From assembly GCA_963781305.1 (NCBI GenBank), contig CAWAFL010000011.1, forward strand, positions 248,001 through 312,000: a stretch of 64,000 bases of DNA, read 5' to 3'. The number at the start of each line of letters is the position of its first letter. The first letter of the stretch is position 1. Under the pieces are notes generated by a model that saw only the letters and a program-made list of their open reading frames with translations, was not told where the DNA came from and made no database searches. This document shows, piece by piece, positions 17,096 through 26,023 of this stretch. Origin of the DNA: DASXMT01 sp963781305 (GTDB lineage Bacteria > Actinomycetota > Acidimicrobiia > Acidimicrobiales > RAAP-2). Position numbers and translations under genes: made by a program.

Positions 17096-17976
17096 GCGCC
17101 GATGGTGTGAACGGCCTCGTGGTGGTGGACAAGGAGGCCCAGTGGACCTCCCACGACGTGGTGGCCCGGTGTCGCCGGATCTTCGGGCAGCGCCGGGTCG
17201 GGCATGCCGGCACCCTCGACCCCGATGCCACCGGGGTGTTGCTGGTGGGGCTGGGCCGGATGACCCGCCTGCTCCGCTTCCTCACCGCCCTGCGCAAGAC
17301 GTACGAGGCCGAAGTGGTGTTGGGTACGGCCACCACCACCCTCGATGCCTCCGGCGAGATCGTCGGCACCTGGGACATGAGCTCGGTCTCCCTCTCCCAG
17401 GTCCGGGCGGCGGCGGTGGGGTTGATCGGCGAGATCGAGCAGATCCCGCCCATGGTCTCGGCTGTCAAGGTCAACGGGCAGCGGCTGCACAATTTGGCCC
17501 GCCAGGGGATCGAGGTGGAGCGGGCCCCCCGTGCGGTCACCGTGTACCGGCTGGACGTGGACGAGACGGCGAGCAGCGGTGTGTTCCACATCGAAGTGGA
17601 GTGCTCCTCGGGCACCTACGTGCGCACCCTGGCCGCTGATCTCGGGGCCCTGCTGGGCGGGGGTGCCCACCTCCGCAACCTCCGCCGGACCCGGATCGGC
17701 TCGTTCTCGGTGGACGACGCCCGGCCGGTCGACGAGCTGAGCCCGGCCCTGGTGCTGACCCCGGCCCAAGCCGTCCGCGACATGGAACAGGTCGAGGTGA
17801 GCACCGAGGTGGCCAAGCTGATCACCCGGGGCCTGGCCCTCGACCGGGTGCCGGTCGGGGTGATGGGGGACGGCCCGTGGGGACTGGTCGATCACGGCGG
17901 CCAGCTGCTGGCCATCTACGAAGCCACCGAGACCGACCGCATCCGCCCGGCCGTCGTGCTGGTGGCGGCAGGATGA
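17092..17976 (+). CDS. truB: tRNA pseudouridine(55) synthase
   Basis: 294 residues. It makes pseudouridine 55 in the T loop of tRNAs. The N-terminus GLVVVDKEAQWTSHDVV and the motif GHAGTLDPDATG with catalytic Asp43 are diagnostic. PPMVSAVKVNGQRLHNLARQGIEVER and SSGTYVRTLAADLG follow. It starts with GTG overlapping the rbfA stop. A C-terminal PUA-like segment is short. Confidence 0.96.
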   Translation: MSADGVNGLVVVDKEAQWTSHDVVARCRRIFGQRRVGHAGTLDPDATGVLLVGLGRMTRLLRFLTALRKTYEAEVVLGTATTTLDASGEIVGTWDMSSVSLSQVRAAAVGLIGEIEQIPPMVSAVKVNGQRLHNLARQGIEVERAPRAVTVYRLDVDETASSGVFHIEVECSSGTYVRTLAADLGALLGGGAHLRNLRRTRIGSFSVDDARPVDELSPALVLTPAQAVRDMEQVEVSTEVAKLITRGLALDRVPVGVMGDGPWGLVDHGGQLLAIYEATETDRIRPAVVLVAAG

Positions 17977-18007
17977 CGATGGTTCCAGGGACGGACCGCC
18001 CGCCCGA

Positions 18008-18013
18008 TAACCT
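18008..18013 (+). promoter_or_regulatory. -10-like box before ribF
   Basis: TAACCT ends 9 bases before the ribF ATG and there is no Shine-Dalgarno match, again the near-leaderless arrangement. It would give ribF its own promoter in the 46-bp truB-ribF gap. Confidence 0.4.
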
Positions 18014-18022
18014 CGTGGCCTG

Positions 18023-18982
18023 ATGGAGATCGTCACCGACCCGACCGCCAGCGTGCCCCCTGCCGGAGGATCGGCGGTCACCATCGGCGCCTACGACGGG
18101 GTCCACATCGGACATCAGGTCCTCCTGGCCGACTTGCGCGCCCGAGCCGAGGCCCGGGGGTTGGCCACCGTGGTGGTGACCTTCGATCGTCACCCGGCAA
18201 CCGTGGTCCGGCCCGACTCGGCGCCGTTGTTGCTCTGCGACCTGGACCAGAAGCTCGAGCTGTTGGCCGCGGCCAGCGTGGACCGCACGGTGGTGGTCCC
18301 CTTCGACGACGAGCGGGCCAACGAGTCGGCCGAGGACTTCGTATCGGAGATCCTGATCGGTGCGGTGGCCTCCAAGCTGATCGTGGTGGGGGAGGACTTC
18401 CACTTCGGTCACGGGCGGAAGGGGAACGTGGCCCTGCTCCGGGAGATGGGCGTCGACGCCGGGTTCGGCGTGGAGGGGATGTCGTTGGCCACCGCGTTCG
18501 ACGACGGGTTCGCCGCCGTGCCCATCTCGTCGACCCGCATCCGCTCGCTGGTGGCCGAGGGCAGGGTGGAGGAGGCGGCCACCCTGTTGGGCCGTCCCCA
18601 TCAGGTGCGGGGCACGGTGGCCCACGGCGACGGCCGCGGCGGGACCGACCTCGGGTTCCCCACGGCGAACGTCGAGGTTCCCGCCGGGATAGCCGTTCCC
18701 GCCGTCGGCATCTACGCCGGCTGGTACGAGCGCCCCGACGGCCGGCGGTGGCCCACGGCCATCTCGGTCGGCACCCGCCCCACCTTCTACGGCGACGGGG
18801 GCCCCCTCATGGTGGAGGCATTCCTGTTGGACTTCGAGGGCGACCTCTACGGCGAGGCGGCCAGGGTGTCCTTCGTGGCCCAGGTCCGGCGGGACGAGCT
18901 GCGCTTCGACTCGGCCGACGAGCTGGTGGCCCAGATGCACCGGGACGTCGAGGCCACCCGGGTGGCGCTGTCCGGCCCTTGA
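18023..18982 (+). CDS. ribF: Bifunctional riboflavin kinase/FAD synthetase
   Basis: 319 residues. It converts riboflavin to FMN and then FAD. The N-terminal nucleotidyltransferase has IGAYDGVHIGH (HxGH at 28-31) and the PISSTRIRSLVAEG substrate-loop motif. The C-terminal kinase domain has GTDLGFPTAN, the Thr-Asn metal/ATP site, then GDLYGEAARVSFVAQVR. The truB-ribF adjacency is conserved. Its stop is overlapped by the TTG start of the next gene. Confidence 0.96.
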   Translation: MEIVTDPTASVPPAGGSAVTIGAYDGVHIGHQVLLADLRARAEARGLATVVVTFDRHPATVVRPDSAPLLLCDLDQKLELLAAASVDRTVVVPFDDERANESAEDFVSEILIGAVASKLIVVGEDFHFGHGRKGNVALLREMGVDAGFGVEGMSLATAFDDGFAAVPISSTRIRSLVAEGRVEEAATLLGRPHQVRGTVAHGDGRGGTDLGFPTANVEVPAGIAVPAVGIYAGWYERPDGRRWPTAISVGTRPTFYGDGGPLMVEAFLLDFEGDLYGEAARVSFVAQVRRDELRFDSADELVAQMHRDVEATRVALSGP

Positions 18983-19797
18983 GCCGCCCTCCCGTCCAGC
19001 TGGTGGTGACCGACCTGGACGGCACGTTGTGGGACCGGGATTGCGTGATCCACCCGGCAGCGGTGGCCGCCGTGGGCCAGGTGTTGGCCCGCGGCACCCC
19101 GATCTTGGCCGCCACGGCCCGCCGCCAGCGCAGCGTCCTCCCTCGGCTGGCCCCCTACGGGCTGTCGCTGCCCCTGGTGCTGCTGGACGGGGCCCTGGGG
19201 CGCGACCCGGATGACCTCGGCACCTTCCACCGGCGCGTCTTCGACCAGGACAGCGCGCCATCGGTGCTCGAGGCCTTCGCCGAGCACGGCATCGAGCCGT
19301 GCCTCAACGTGGACGACGGGCGAGACGTTGTCATCGGGCCCAATCCGTCGTCGCCCCCGGCCAACGTGGCCTACCTGGCCAGCTTCGGTGCTCGGGGCGA
19401 CCTGATGCAGACGGCCAGGTCGGCGGCCGTCTTCTCCTTCCAGCTGTTCGGCCTTCCCCGCAACGTGCTGCAGCCGGTCGCCGACGCCGTGCGCGACCGC
19501 GGCCTGGGTTCGGCCACCGTCGCCCACGACATCACCCACGGAAGGTTCTGTCTCACGGTGCGACCGTACGGCGTGTCCAAGTGGGAGGGCGTTCTGGCCT
19601 TTTGTGCCCGTACCGGCATCGACCCCGCAGGGGTGTTGGCCATCGGGGACGGCGAGAACGACGTGGAGTTGTTGGAGGGGGCGGGGAGGTCGTGCGCCCC
19701 GGCCAGCGGGTCGGCGGCGGCCCGGGCTGCGGCCCAGACCGTGGTGGGCACCCTGGAGGACGGCGGATGGGCCGACATCGTGGCCCTGCTCGACTAG
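18979..19797 (+). CDS. HAD-superfamily hydrolase (Cof-type)
   Basis: 272 residues. Motif I is DLDGTLWD (both Asp present), the motif II region is around ILAATAR, and motif IV is GDGENDVELL, so it is a magnesium-dependent phosphatase of the Cof/IIB subclass with a large cap between. The substrate is unknown; nearby ribF makes a flavin-pathway phosphatase possible but unproven. TTG at 18979 overlaps the ribF stop. Its UAG and the UAG of the opposing acyl-CoA synthetase share the palindrome CTAG. Confidence 0.85.
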   Translation: MSRPPVQLVVTDLDGTLWDRDCVIHPAAVAAVGQVLARGTPILAATARRQRSVLPRLAPYGLSLPLVLLDGALGRDPDDLGTFHRRVFDQDSAPSVLEAFAEHGIEPCLNVDDGRDVVIGPNPSSPPANVAYLASFGARGDLMQTARSAAVFSFQLFGLPRNVLQPVADAVRDRGLGSATVAHDITHGRFCLTVRPYGVSKWEGVLAFCARTGIDPAGVLAIGDGENDVELLEGAGRSCAPASGSAAARAAAQTVVGTLEDGGWADIVALLD

Positions 19798-21611
19798 AGC
19801 ACTTCGGGAGCGGGCCCGTCGCCCACCAGCTCGTCGCGGAGCTCACGCTTCAGCACCTTGCCGGCGGGGTTGCGCGGCAGGGGTTGGCTCCGGAACCAGT
19901 ACCGGGTGGGCACGTTGAAGGCGGCCAGCCGTTCAGCCACGTGGCGGGAGAGCTCGTCGGCGGCCACCTCGTGGCCGGGGCGGAGCACGATGACGGCACC
20001 GACCTCTTCGCCCAGCACAGGGTGGGGCACCCCGATGACGGCGCAGTCGGCCACCGCCGGGTGCTCGAAGAGGGCAGCCTCCACCTCGACGCAGTAGACG
20101 TTCTCCCCACCGCGGATGATCATGTCCTTGGTCCGGTCGACGATGTGCACGAACCCCTCGTCGTCGATGCGGGCCACGTCGCCGGTGTGGAGCCAGCCGT
20201 CGGTGAACGATCGGGCGGTGTCCTCGTCCCGGTGCCAGTAGCCGCGGACCACGTTGGGGCCCTTGATCCACAGCTCCCCGGTCCGGTCGGGATCGGCGAG
20301 CTGATCGGCCGGCGGCTCGGTCCCCCCGTAGTCGTCGGGGACCACGGCGACATCGCACACCGGAACCGGGGGACCGACACTGTCGGGCTTGCGGACGTAG
20401 TCGTCGCCGGAGTTCATGGTGCTCATGGCCGATGTCTCGGTCAGCCCGTAGCCGTTGGAGGGCGAACCCACCGGGAAGTACTCCTTGATCCGCCGGACCA
20501 GGTCCGGTGGGGCCGGGGCCCCTCCATAGGAGATGCTGCGCACTGACGAGGTGTCGCGCTGGGCGAAGTCGGGCGAGTCGATGATCTGCATGACCATGGC
20601 GGGAACTCCGCCGAAGAGGGTGATCTTCTCCCGCTCGATGAGCTCGAGGGCCCGCTCGGGATCGAAGTGGTGCATCATCACCAGCTTCCCGCCGGCCGCG
20701 GTGTTGGTGACCAGCACGGCGTGGCAGCCGGTGGCGTGGAACAGGGGCACCGACAACAGGTTGGCGTTCTGGCCGCCGCCGCCCACGTCTCCGGGGCCAC
20801 CGCTGTGGCGAAGCTGGCCCTGGGTGGCGATGAAGAACAGGTTCATGAGGTTGGAGCACGTGTTGCGGTGGGTGCCCACCGCCCCCTTGGGCCGACCGGT
20901 GGTGCCAGACGTGTAGAAGATGGTGGCGTCGTCGTCGGGCTGCAGGTCGACGTCGGGAAGGCCGCGGTCGCTCTCGGTCTCGCCCATGGCCTCGGCGAAG
21001 GTGACCACGGTGACCTGTTCGGGAACGTGCGCTGAGTCGACGTCACCGCGGGCCGACACGCCGTCCCTCGTCTCTGATGCCACCACCACGGCGCGGAGGC
21101 CGGGCAGGTCGGCCAGCAGCGGGCGGATCCGAGCGGCGCGCTCCTCGTCCACGAAGGCCACCGAGGTGCCCGAGTCGGTGAGCCCGTAGGCCAGCTCGGC
21201 CCCGGTCCACCAGGCATTCAGCGGTACCACCACGGCACCGACGGCCGCTGCGGCCCAAAAGGCAATGATCCATTCGGGGAGGTTGCGCATGGCAATGGCC
21301 ACCCGGTCGCCCTTTTGGACCCCGAAGCGCTCTACCAGCTGCCGGGCCAGTGCCGACACCATGGCGAAGTGCTGGTTGAAGGTCACCCGTTCGTCCTCGT
21401 AGACGATGAAGTCCTTGTCGCCGTGGGCGGCTGAGAGCTCGAGCACGGTGCGCAAGGTGGCGGGGGCGTTCTTCCAGATCCGGGTGGGGATGCCCCGGAT
21501 CTCCAGCTGGTCCATCTCGAAGAGCTGACCCTCAGCGGTCAGCGTGGCGGTCGCCTCGGCAAGGGTCACGGCGGCTGGCTCGGGCGTCGCCTCCTCGGCC
21601 GTCTCGGTCAC
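19794..21611 (-). CDS. AMP-forming acyl-CoA synthetase
   Basis: 605 residues. An ANL-superfamily ligase that activates a carboxylic acid with ATP and CoA. The P-loop-like motif is YTSGTTGRPKGA, A5 is NGYGLTETS, A7 is GWLHTGDVA, then RGGENVYCVEVE and the catalytic Lys in PAGKVLK near the C-terminus. The GTG at 21611 overlaps the stop of orn by 4 bp and is preceded by AGGGGAAG; the longer frame reads through orn and is rejected. Its length and features suit a fatty or aromatic acid substrate; specificity is not readable. Confidence 0.9.
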   Translation of the reverse strand: MTETAEEATPEPAAVTLAEATATLTAEGQLFEMDQLEIRGIPTRIWKNAPATLRTVLELSAAHGDKDFIVYEDERVTFNQHFAMVSALARQLVERFGVQKGDRVAIAMRNLPEWIIAFWAAAAVGAVVVPLNAWWTGAELAYGLTDSGTSVAFVDEERAARIRPLLADLPGLRAVVVASETRDGVSARGDVDSAHVPEQVTVVTFAEAMGETESDRGLPDVDLQPDDDATIFYTSGTTGRPKGAVGTHRNTCSNLMNLFFIATQGQLRHSGGPGDVGGGGQNANLLSVPLFHATGCHAVLVTNTAAGGKLVMMHHFDPERALELIEREKITLFGGVPAMVMQIIDSPDFAQRDTSSVRSISYGGAPAPPDLVRRIKEYFPVGSPSNGYGLTETSAMSTMNSGDDYVRKPDSVGPPVPVCDVAVVPDDYGGTEPPADQLADPDRTGELWIKGPNVVRGYWHRDEDTARSFTDGWLHTGDVARIDDEGFVHIVDRTKDMIIRGGENVYCVEVEAALFEHPAVADCAVIGVPHPVLGEEVGAVIVLRPGHEVAADELSRHVAERLAAFNVPTRYWFRSQPLPRNPAGKVLKRELRDELVGDGPAPEVL

Positions 21612-22180
21612 GGTGCTTCCCCTGGGGTCGGGGAATCGGTGGTCGCGGTGGGCCGGAAGGCGGTCGCCCGGTAGTAGGCCAGCTCGGCCACGCTCTCTTT
21701 GATGTCGTCCATGGCCCGATGGTCCCCGGCCTTGGTCGGGGCGGCGGCGAGGATCTCGGGGTACCAGCGCCGGCACAGCTCCTTGATGGTGGACACGTCG
21801 ACCGAGCGGTAGTGGAGGTAGTCCTCGATGGCCGGGAGATAGGCGGCGAGGAACCGGCGGTCGGTTCCGATCGAGTTGCCGGCCAGGGGCACGGTTCGGG
21901 GCTTGGGCACGTGCTCCTGGATGAAGGCGACGGTGGCGGCACCGGCGTCGGCCAACGAGACCGTCGAGTCCTCGATCTCCTTCAGCAGGCCGCTGGAGGT
22001 GTGCATCTTGCGGACGAAGTCGTCCATCTCGGCCAGCTGGGCGGCGGGCGTGGCCACGACGAGGTCGGGGCCCTCGGCCACGATGGTCAGGTCGTCGTCG
22101 GTGACCAGGGTGGCGATCTCGACGATGACGTGTCGCCCCGGGTCGAGGCCGGTCATCTCCAGATCCATCCACACGAGCAC
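21608..22180 (-). CDS. orn: Oligoribonuclease
   Basis: 190 residues. A DEDDh 3'-5' exonuclease that removes di- to penta-nucleotides left by RNA decay and hydrolyses pGpG. VWMDLEMTGLDP contains the first Asp-Glu pair. GNSIGTDRRFLAAYLP and HRAMDDIKESVAELAYY provide the remaining Asp, His and Asp. Start GTG 22180 is chosen because homologues begin at LVWMDLEMTGL and a -10-like box ends 8 bases upstream; an ATG at 22270 would add 30 non-conserved residues. Confidence 0.94.
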   Translation of the reverse strand: MLVWMDLEMTGLDPGRHVIVEIATLVTDDDLTIVAEGPDLVVATPAAQLAEMDDFVRKMHTSSGLLKEIEDSTVSLADAGAATVAFIQEHVPKPRTVPLAGNSIGTDRRFLAAYLPAIEDYLHYRSVDVSTIKELCRRWYPEILAAAPTKAGDHRAMDDIKESVAELAYYRATAFRPTATTDSPTPGEAP

Positions 22181-22188
22181 GATGGAGG

Positions 22189-22194
22189 ACGCTA
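22189..22194 (-). promoter_or_regulatory. -10-like box of orn
   Basis: On the minus strand TAGCGT ends 8 bases before the orn GTG, with no Shine-Dalgarno motif between. This is another near-leaderless arrangement. Confidence 0.45.
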
Positions 22195-22285
22195 TCGGGG
22201 TTATCCGCCCACTCCAAGCGGCTTCCTCCTGCTCGGTGGGTGTGACCCGGTCGCCGGGCCCTTGGGACATACCCGGCTGTGGCAG

Positions 22286-22291
22286 TAGCGT
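22286..22291 (+). promoter_or_regulatory. -10-like box of dut
   Basis: The identical hexamer TAGCGT on the plus strand lies 30 bases before the dut GTG. Here the leader includes GGGAGGAGAGG, a strong ribosome binding site, unlike the leaderless orn side of this divergent promoter. Confidence 0.45.
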
Positions 22292-22321
22292 CAACGGGAA
22301 GCAACGCGGGAGGAGAGGTGC

Positions 22322-22807
22322 GTGTCGGGCCAGATGGACGTGGTTGAGCCGATCGAGGGTCCTTGGAGGGCGGTGCGGTTGCCGGTGATCCGGCTCGATC
22401 CCGATCTCCCGCTGCCGGCCTACGCCACAGCAGGCGACGCCGGCGCGGACCTGGTGGCCCGAACCGGGGTGACCCTCTCGCCTGGTGGGGGGAGAGCGGT
22501 GGTGCCCACCGGCATCGCCCTGGCCATCCCGGTCGGCTACGCCGGGTTCGTGCAGCCCCGGAGCGGCCTGGCCATGCGCCACGGGGTGACCTGTCTCAAC
22601 ACGCCAGGACTCATCGATTGTGGGTATCGAGATGAACTGGCCGTCCTGCTGGTGAACACCGATCCCGAGACTGCCTACGAGGTGCAGCGGGGGGACCGCA
22701 TCGCCCAGTTGGTGATCCAGCGGGTGGACACGGCCGACTTCGTCGAGGTGGCCGAGCTACCCCCGAGTGAGCGCGGGCTCGGCGGTTTCGGGTCAACGGG
22801 TCGCTAG
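22322..22807 (+). CDS. dut: dUTP diphosphatase
   Basis: 161 residues. It hydrolyses dUTP to dUMP and pyrophosphate as a trimer. All five motifs are present: DAGADL, QPRSGLA, LIDCGYRDEL, GDRIAQLVI, and the C-terminal arm RGLGGFGSTGR that closes the active site. Motif III has Cys where many relatives have Ala. The GTG at 22322 follows GGGAGGAGAGG. Confidence 0.96.
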   Translation: MSGQMDVVEPIEGPWRAVRLPVIRLDPDLPLPAYATAGDAGADLVARTGVTLSPGGGRAVVPTGIALAIPVGYAGFVQPRSGLAMRHGVTCLNTPGLIDCGYRDELAVLLVNTDPETAYEVQRGDRIAQLVIQRVDTADFVEVAELPPSERGLGGFGSTGR

Positions 22808-22823
22808 GCGATCGCGGGTGGCC

Positions 22824-24263
22824 ATGCGGCGGATGCAGGGCCTCGACGGGGCTTTCCTGTCGCTCGAGTCGCCAACCACCCACCTGCACATCGCCGGGGT
22901 GCTGGTGTTCGACGCCACCGATGTGCCGGCCGGCGTCAGCTTCCGACGGATCCGGGAGGCGATCGCCGAGCGAGTGCACCTGGTTGCGCCGTTCCGGCAA
23001 CGACTGTGCACGGTCCCCTTCGGGCTCCAGCACCCCTCGTTGGTCGACGACCCCGACTTCGATCTCGACTACCACGTCCGCCGGGTGAGCGTGCCCCATC
23101 CGGGCGGCCCCAACGAGCTGGCCGCGGTGGTGGGGGACCTCGTGGGCCGACCCCTCGACCGCCAACGACCCCTGTGGGAGTTCACGGTGGTGGAAGGGCT
23201 GGAGCACGACCACGTGGCCATGGTGACAAAGGTCCACCACGCCATCATCGACGGCGTCTCGGGTGCAGAGATCCTGGCCAACTTCTTCGACCTCTCCGAG
23301 GAGGGGAGAGCGGTTCCTGCGCCGGAGACCTGGGCGCCCGATCCGGTGCCGGGCGAGATCGAGCAGATCAGAAGCGTTCTCGGTGGGCTGGCCAACCAGG
23401 GCGAGATGGCGGCGCAGACCGTGGGTCGGACAGTGCAGTCGATGCGCAGGTTGTCCCGGCGGAACCGTTCGATCCCGGCCACCTTGCCGCCGTCGCCGTT
23501 CGACGCACCGCGGACATCGATCAACCGGGCCATCTCGCCGCACCGCCGGGTGGCGTTCACCGAAGTGCCGTTGGCCGAAGTGAAGCGGGTGAGCGATGTG
23601 TTGGGGGGCACGGTCAACGACGTGGTGCTGGCCATGGTGGCGGGCACGCTCCGCGACTTCTTCGATGGTCGAGACGAGGAGTTGAGCTCGTCACTGGTGG
23701 CCATGGTGCCGGTGTCGGTGCGCGCCGACAAGGACCGAGAAGCGCTCGGCAATCAGGTCTCGGCCATGCTGGTCTCGCTGGCGACCAGCGTCGAGAACCC
23801 AGCCGCTCGCCTCCGGCTCATCAGTGACGGAGCGGCACACTCCAAGGTGCAACACGATGTCGTCGGTGCCGATGTCTTTGCGGGCTGGGCCCAGTCGTTG
23901 GCGCCGGCCATTGCCACCCGGGCATCGAGGTTGCTGAGCAATCTCCGGGCGTTCGATCACCTGCCACCGATGTTCAACACCATCGTGTCGAACATCCCTG
24001 GCCCGGACTTCCCCCTCTACCTGGCCGGGAGCCGTCTTGTGGCCATGTATCCGTTGGGTCCGGTGATCGAAGGGGTGGGGGTGAACGTCACCGTGTTCTC
24101 CTACGCGGGAGCCATGTCCTTCGGGGTCAACGCGTGCTGGGACCTGGTACCCGACGTCGATGTACTGGCCAGAGGCATCCGGGACGCCCTCGATGCCCTG
24201 TTGAAAGAGGCTGACCGCCGTGACCGGCCGGTGCCGTGGTGGCACGAGGACGAGTCGGGTTAG
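22824..24263 (+). CDS. Wax ester synthase/diacylglycerol acyltransferase (WS/DGAT family)
   Basis: 479 residues. The catalytic HHxxxDG motif is in KVHHAIIDGVSG. RPLWEF and GTVNDVVLAMVAG (the second conserved Asn-Asp pair) are also visible, as in Acinetobacter AtfA and mycobacterial Tgs proteins. It transfers acyl groups from acyl-CoA to fatty alcohols or diacylglycerol, making storage lipid at the membrane. ATG 22824 is the likely start; upstream in-frame sequence overlaps dut. Its proximity to an acyl-CoA synthetase is consistent with lipid storage. Confidence 0.92.
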   Translation: MRRMQGLDGAFLSLESPTTHLHIAGVLVFDATDVPAGVSFRRIREAIAERVHLVAPFRQRLCTVPFGLQHPSLVDDPDFDLDYHVRRVSVPHPGGPNELAAVVGDLVGRPLDRQRPLWEFTVVEGLEHDHVAMVTKVHHAIIDGVSGAEILANFFDLSEEGRAVPAPETWAPDPVPGEIEQIRSVLGGLANQGEMAAQTVGRTVQSMRRLSRRNRSIPATLPPSPFDAPRTSINRAISPHRRVAFTEVPLAEVKRVSDVLGGTVNDVVLAMVAGTLRDFFDGRDEELSSSLVAMVPVSVRADKDREALGNQVSAMLVSLATSVENPAARLRLISDGAAHSKVQHDVVGADVFAGWAQSLAPAIATRASRLLSNLRAFDHLPPMFNTIVSNIPGPDFPLYLAGSRLVAMYPLGPVIEGVGVNVTVFSYAGAMSFGVNACWDLVPDVDVLARGIRDALDALLKEADRRDRPVPWWHEDESG

Positions 24264-24305
24264 CGGGGCTCGGGATCCTTGCCAGGGTGGGGAGGGCCTG
24301 ACTGC

Positions 24306-24311
24306 TACAGT
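24306..24311 (+). promoter_or_regulatory. -10 box of the tRNA-Gly gene
   Basis: TACAGT lies 11 bases upstream of the mature tRNA 5' end. No clear -35 hexamer is seen. Confidence 0.5.
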
Positions 24312-24322
24312 GTCCTCCTTAC

Positions 24323-24398
24323 GCGGACGTGGCTCAGCTGGTAGAGCACAACCTTGCCAAGGTTGGGGTCGCGGGTTCGAATCCCGTCGTCCGCTCCA
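24323..24398 (+). tRNA. tRNA-Gly (anticodon GCC), CCA encoded
   Basis: GCGGACG pairs with CGTCCGC in the acceptor stem. The D arm is GCTC...GAGC, the anticodon arm CAACC-TTGCCAA-GGTTG reads GCC, and the T arm carries TTCGAAT. Discriminator T24395 is followed by a genomic CCA (24396-24398). It reads GGC, and by wobble GGU. The accessory island begins less than 100 bp downstream. Confidence 0.97.
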
Positions 24399-24423
24399 GA
24401 GAAATCACCAGGTCAGGGCATTG

Positions 24424-24447
24424 CGAGGGGCCGAAAAGGGCCCCTCG
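24424..24447 (+). terminator. Hairpin terminator after tRNA-Gly
   Basis: CGAGGGGCC and GGCCCCTCG form a perfect 9-bp stem around GAAAAG, 25 bp after the tRNA. No T-tract follows, the form often seen in high-GC actinobacteria. Confidence 0.65.
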
Positions 24448-24484
24448 TGGCGCGTCCCGAGGGCCGACGCACCACATTTGCACC

Positions 24485-25819
24485 TGAAGGGTGTCATCCG
24501 ATAATCGATCACGGACCGCGCGGAAAATGACCTCACGAGTACCTACTCGAAATAGGGGAATGGCCCTGTCGTGGTGACTCAAAGAAGATGGGGCGCGCTT
24601 CGATAGACCCCTGAACTCCGATTTGCGCCGTGTCGAGCACCGCAGTGGCGGTACTCGTAGAGAGGCTTAAGCAGCCTTCCGATGGTATTCGTGGATGAGA
24701 CCACCGAGGCGGTCGCGGCGTACGATCGACCCAGTGGCTTTTGCGGGAATGACTGGTGGTCCGCCCTCGGGTATTCGCAGGTCGAGGCCGCGGTGAGGTC
24801 GCTCTCGGTTGTAGTGGTTGATGTACGTGGTCGAGCACCGATTCGAGATGGCGTTCGTTGACGATGAAGATCCGATCCAGGCACTCGGTCCGGACGGTCC
24901 GAACGAAGCGTTCCGCATAAGCATTGGCCCGTGGAGCACGCCATGGAGTTCGAATGATCTTCGACACCCTCGGCCTTGAAGACCTCGTCGAACATGGCGC
25001 CGAATCGCTTATCTCGGTCGTGAACGAGGAATCGCAATGGCGTAGACCGCGACTCCCGAGCCTCGGAAAGGTTTCGGGCGATCTGGGTGCACCAGCGAAG
25101 ATTGGTGGCCTCACCCGTGATGCCGCCGATGATGACTCGACGGGAGTGGATGTCGATGAAGAAGAGGACGTGAAGCGTCTTCATCCTGATCGATTCAACG
25201 GTGAACAGATCGCAGGCCACGATTGACGCTGCCTGATTCCTCATGAACTGGCTCCAGGTGTCGCGCTTCGGACCTGGTCTCCGCTTTGGAGCGATGACTC
25301 GTCGGATACTCGATGCCGAGATCTGGACACCAACCTTGAGCAGCTCTCCTTGGATGCGACGGTAGCCCCACAGCGGGTTCTCTTTGGCAATGCGCCAGAC
25401 GAGTAGCTGGGTCTGCAAAGAGATGGTCCGTCTTGGCTTCACCCGATGTGGACGGGTCCACTTCCGACGAACCAGCTCACGATGCCACCGGCGGAGGGTA
25501 TCGGGTGTCACGAGCGAGGACATTCGCTCTTTGGCCGGCCTCAGTCGTTGCAGCATCGACAAGACGATGCGTTCTTCTGGTCGTACCTTTGGTCGGTTGA
25601 CCTGACGACGGAGAACGCCGACCTCCTGTCGGAGCACGAGGAGCTCGATGTTCTTGGACTTCGAAGATCGGCAGGACAACAAGACCAGCCAGAAGAGCTG
25701 ACGGCTGAGTAAGGCAATGAGTCGCACGACCATATGCAGAGTCTGCTTGGGCATTGACACAAGAGCGATCTGCGCAGTTCTTCCTGGTCATGGCACAGGC
25801 AATGCGGTGACACCCTTCA
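24485..25819 (-). mobile_element. Insertion sequence copy A (defective)
   Basis: The element is bounded by TGAAGGGTGTCA at 24485 and its inverse TGACACCCTTCA ending at 25819, about 1335 bp. The same termini and a nearly collinear sequence recur in copy B at 26024-27361, which confirms the ends. It carries one transposase gene, here frameshifted. No clear target-site duplication is visible. Confidence 0.85.
24667..25760 (-). pseudogene. Integrase-core (DDE) transposase of IS copy A, two frameshifts
   Basis: The intact N-terminal part has a helix-rich DNA-binding region (TPDTLRRWHRELVRRKWTRPHR, ENPLWGYRRIQGELLKVGV) and the first catalytic Asp in VACDLFTVES. The second Asp lies in FLVHDRDKRFG. 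After KAEGVE one extra base near 24960 shifts the frame. The catalytic Glu segment ANAYAERFVRTVRTECLDR continues in another frame, and a second extra base near 24830 restores YINHYNRERPHRGL. Comparison with copy B shows both are single-base insertions. The rve integrase core is IS3/IS481-like; the exact family is unassigned. Confidence 0.85.
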
Positions 25820-25822
25820 GGG

Positions 25823-26018
25823 TAGTGGATGTTGTTGAACGCCTTCACGACGTGCGCTCCGGCCAGGTGCCGCTGGAGGATTTCGCTATCGGTGAGTTCC
25901 TGCGGTTCGAGTTCCGGGATGGTGCCGTCACGCGGGGCAAAGTAGTTGCCGGTGTCGATGACCGTCTTGTTGACGAGGGACTCCGCGGGAACCGAGTTGC
26001 GGCGCAGACGCCACGCGA
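25823..26018 (-). pseudogene. Relic of an NADPH-dependent F420-reductase-like gene trapped between two ISs
   Basis: The roughly 200 bp between the IS copies encode VIDTGNYFAPRDGTIPEL and, further on, AGAHVVKAFNNIHY on the minus strand. This is the middle of the NAD(P)-binding oxidoreductase family that also includes the intact gene at 28909 (VIIDISNTF...AHVVKAFNTVF). Both ends stop at IS boundaries, so N- and C-terminal parts are lost. Confidence 0.75.
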
Positions 26019-26023
26019 GCACC

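Noticed and set aside
21612..22304. Extension of the acyl-CoA synthetase frame through orn
   Set aside because: It is an antisense-frame artefact of orn; GTG 21611 with AGGGGAAG gives a normal ligase.
24399..24484. Possible second tRNA or att repeat next to tRNA-Gly
   Set aside because: I looked for a copy of the T-arm/acceptor sequence and found none in the window; only the hairpin at 24424 is present.
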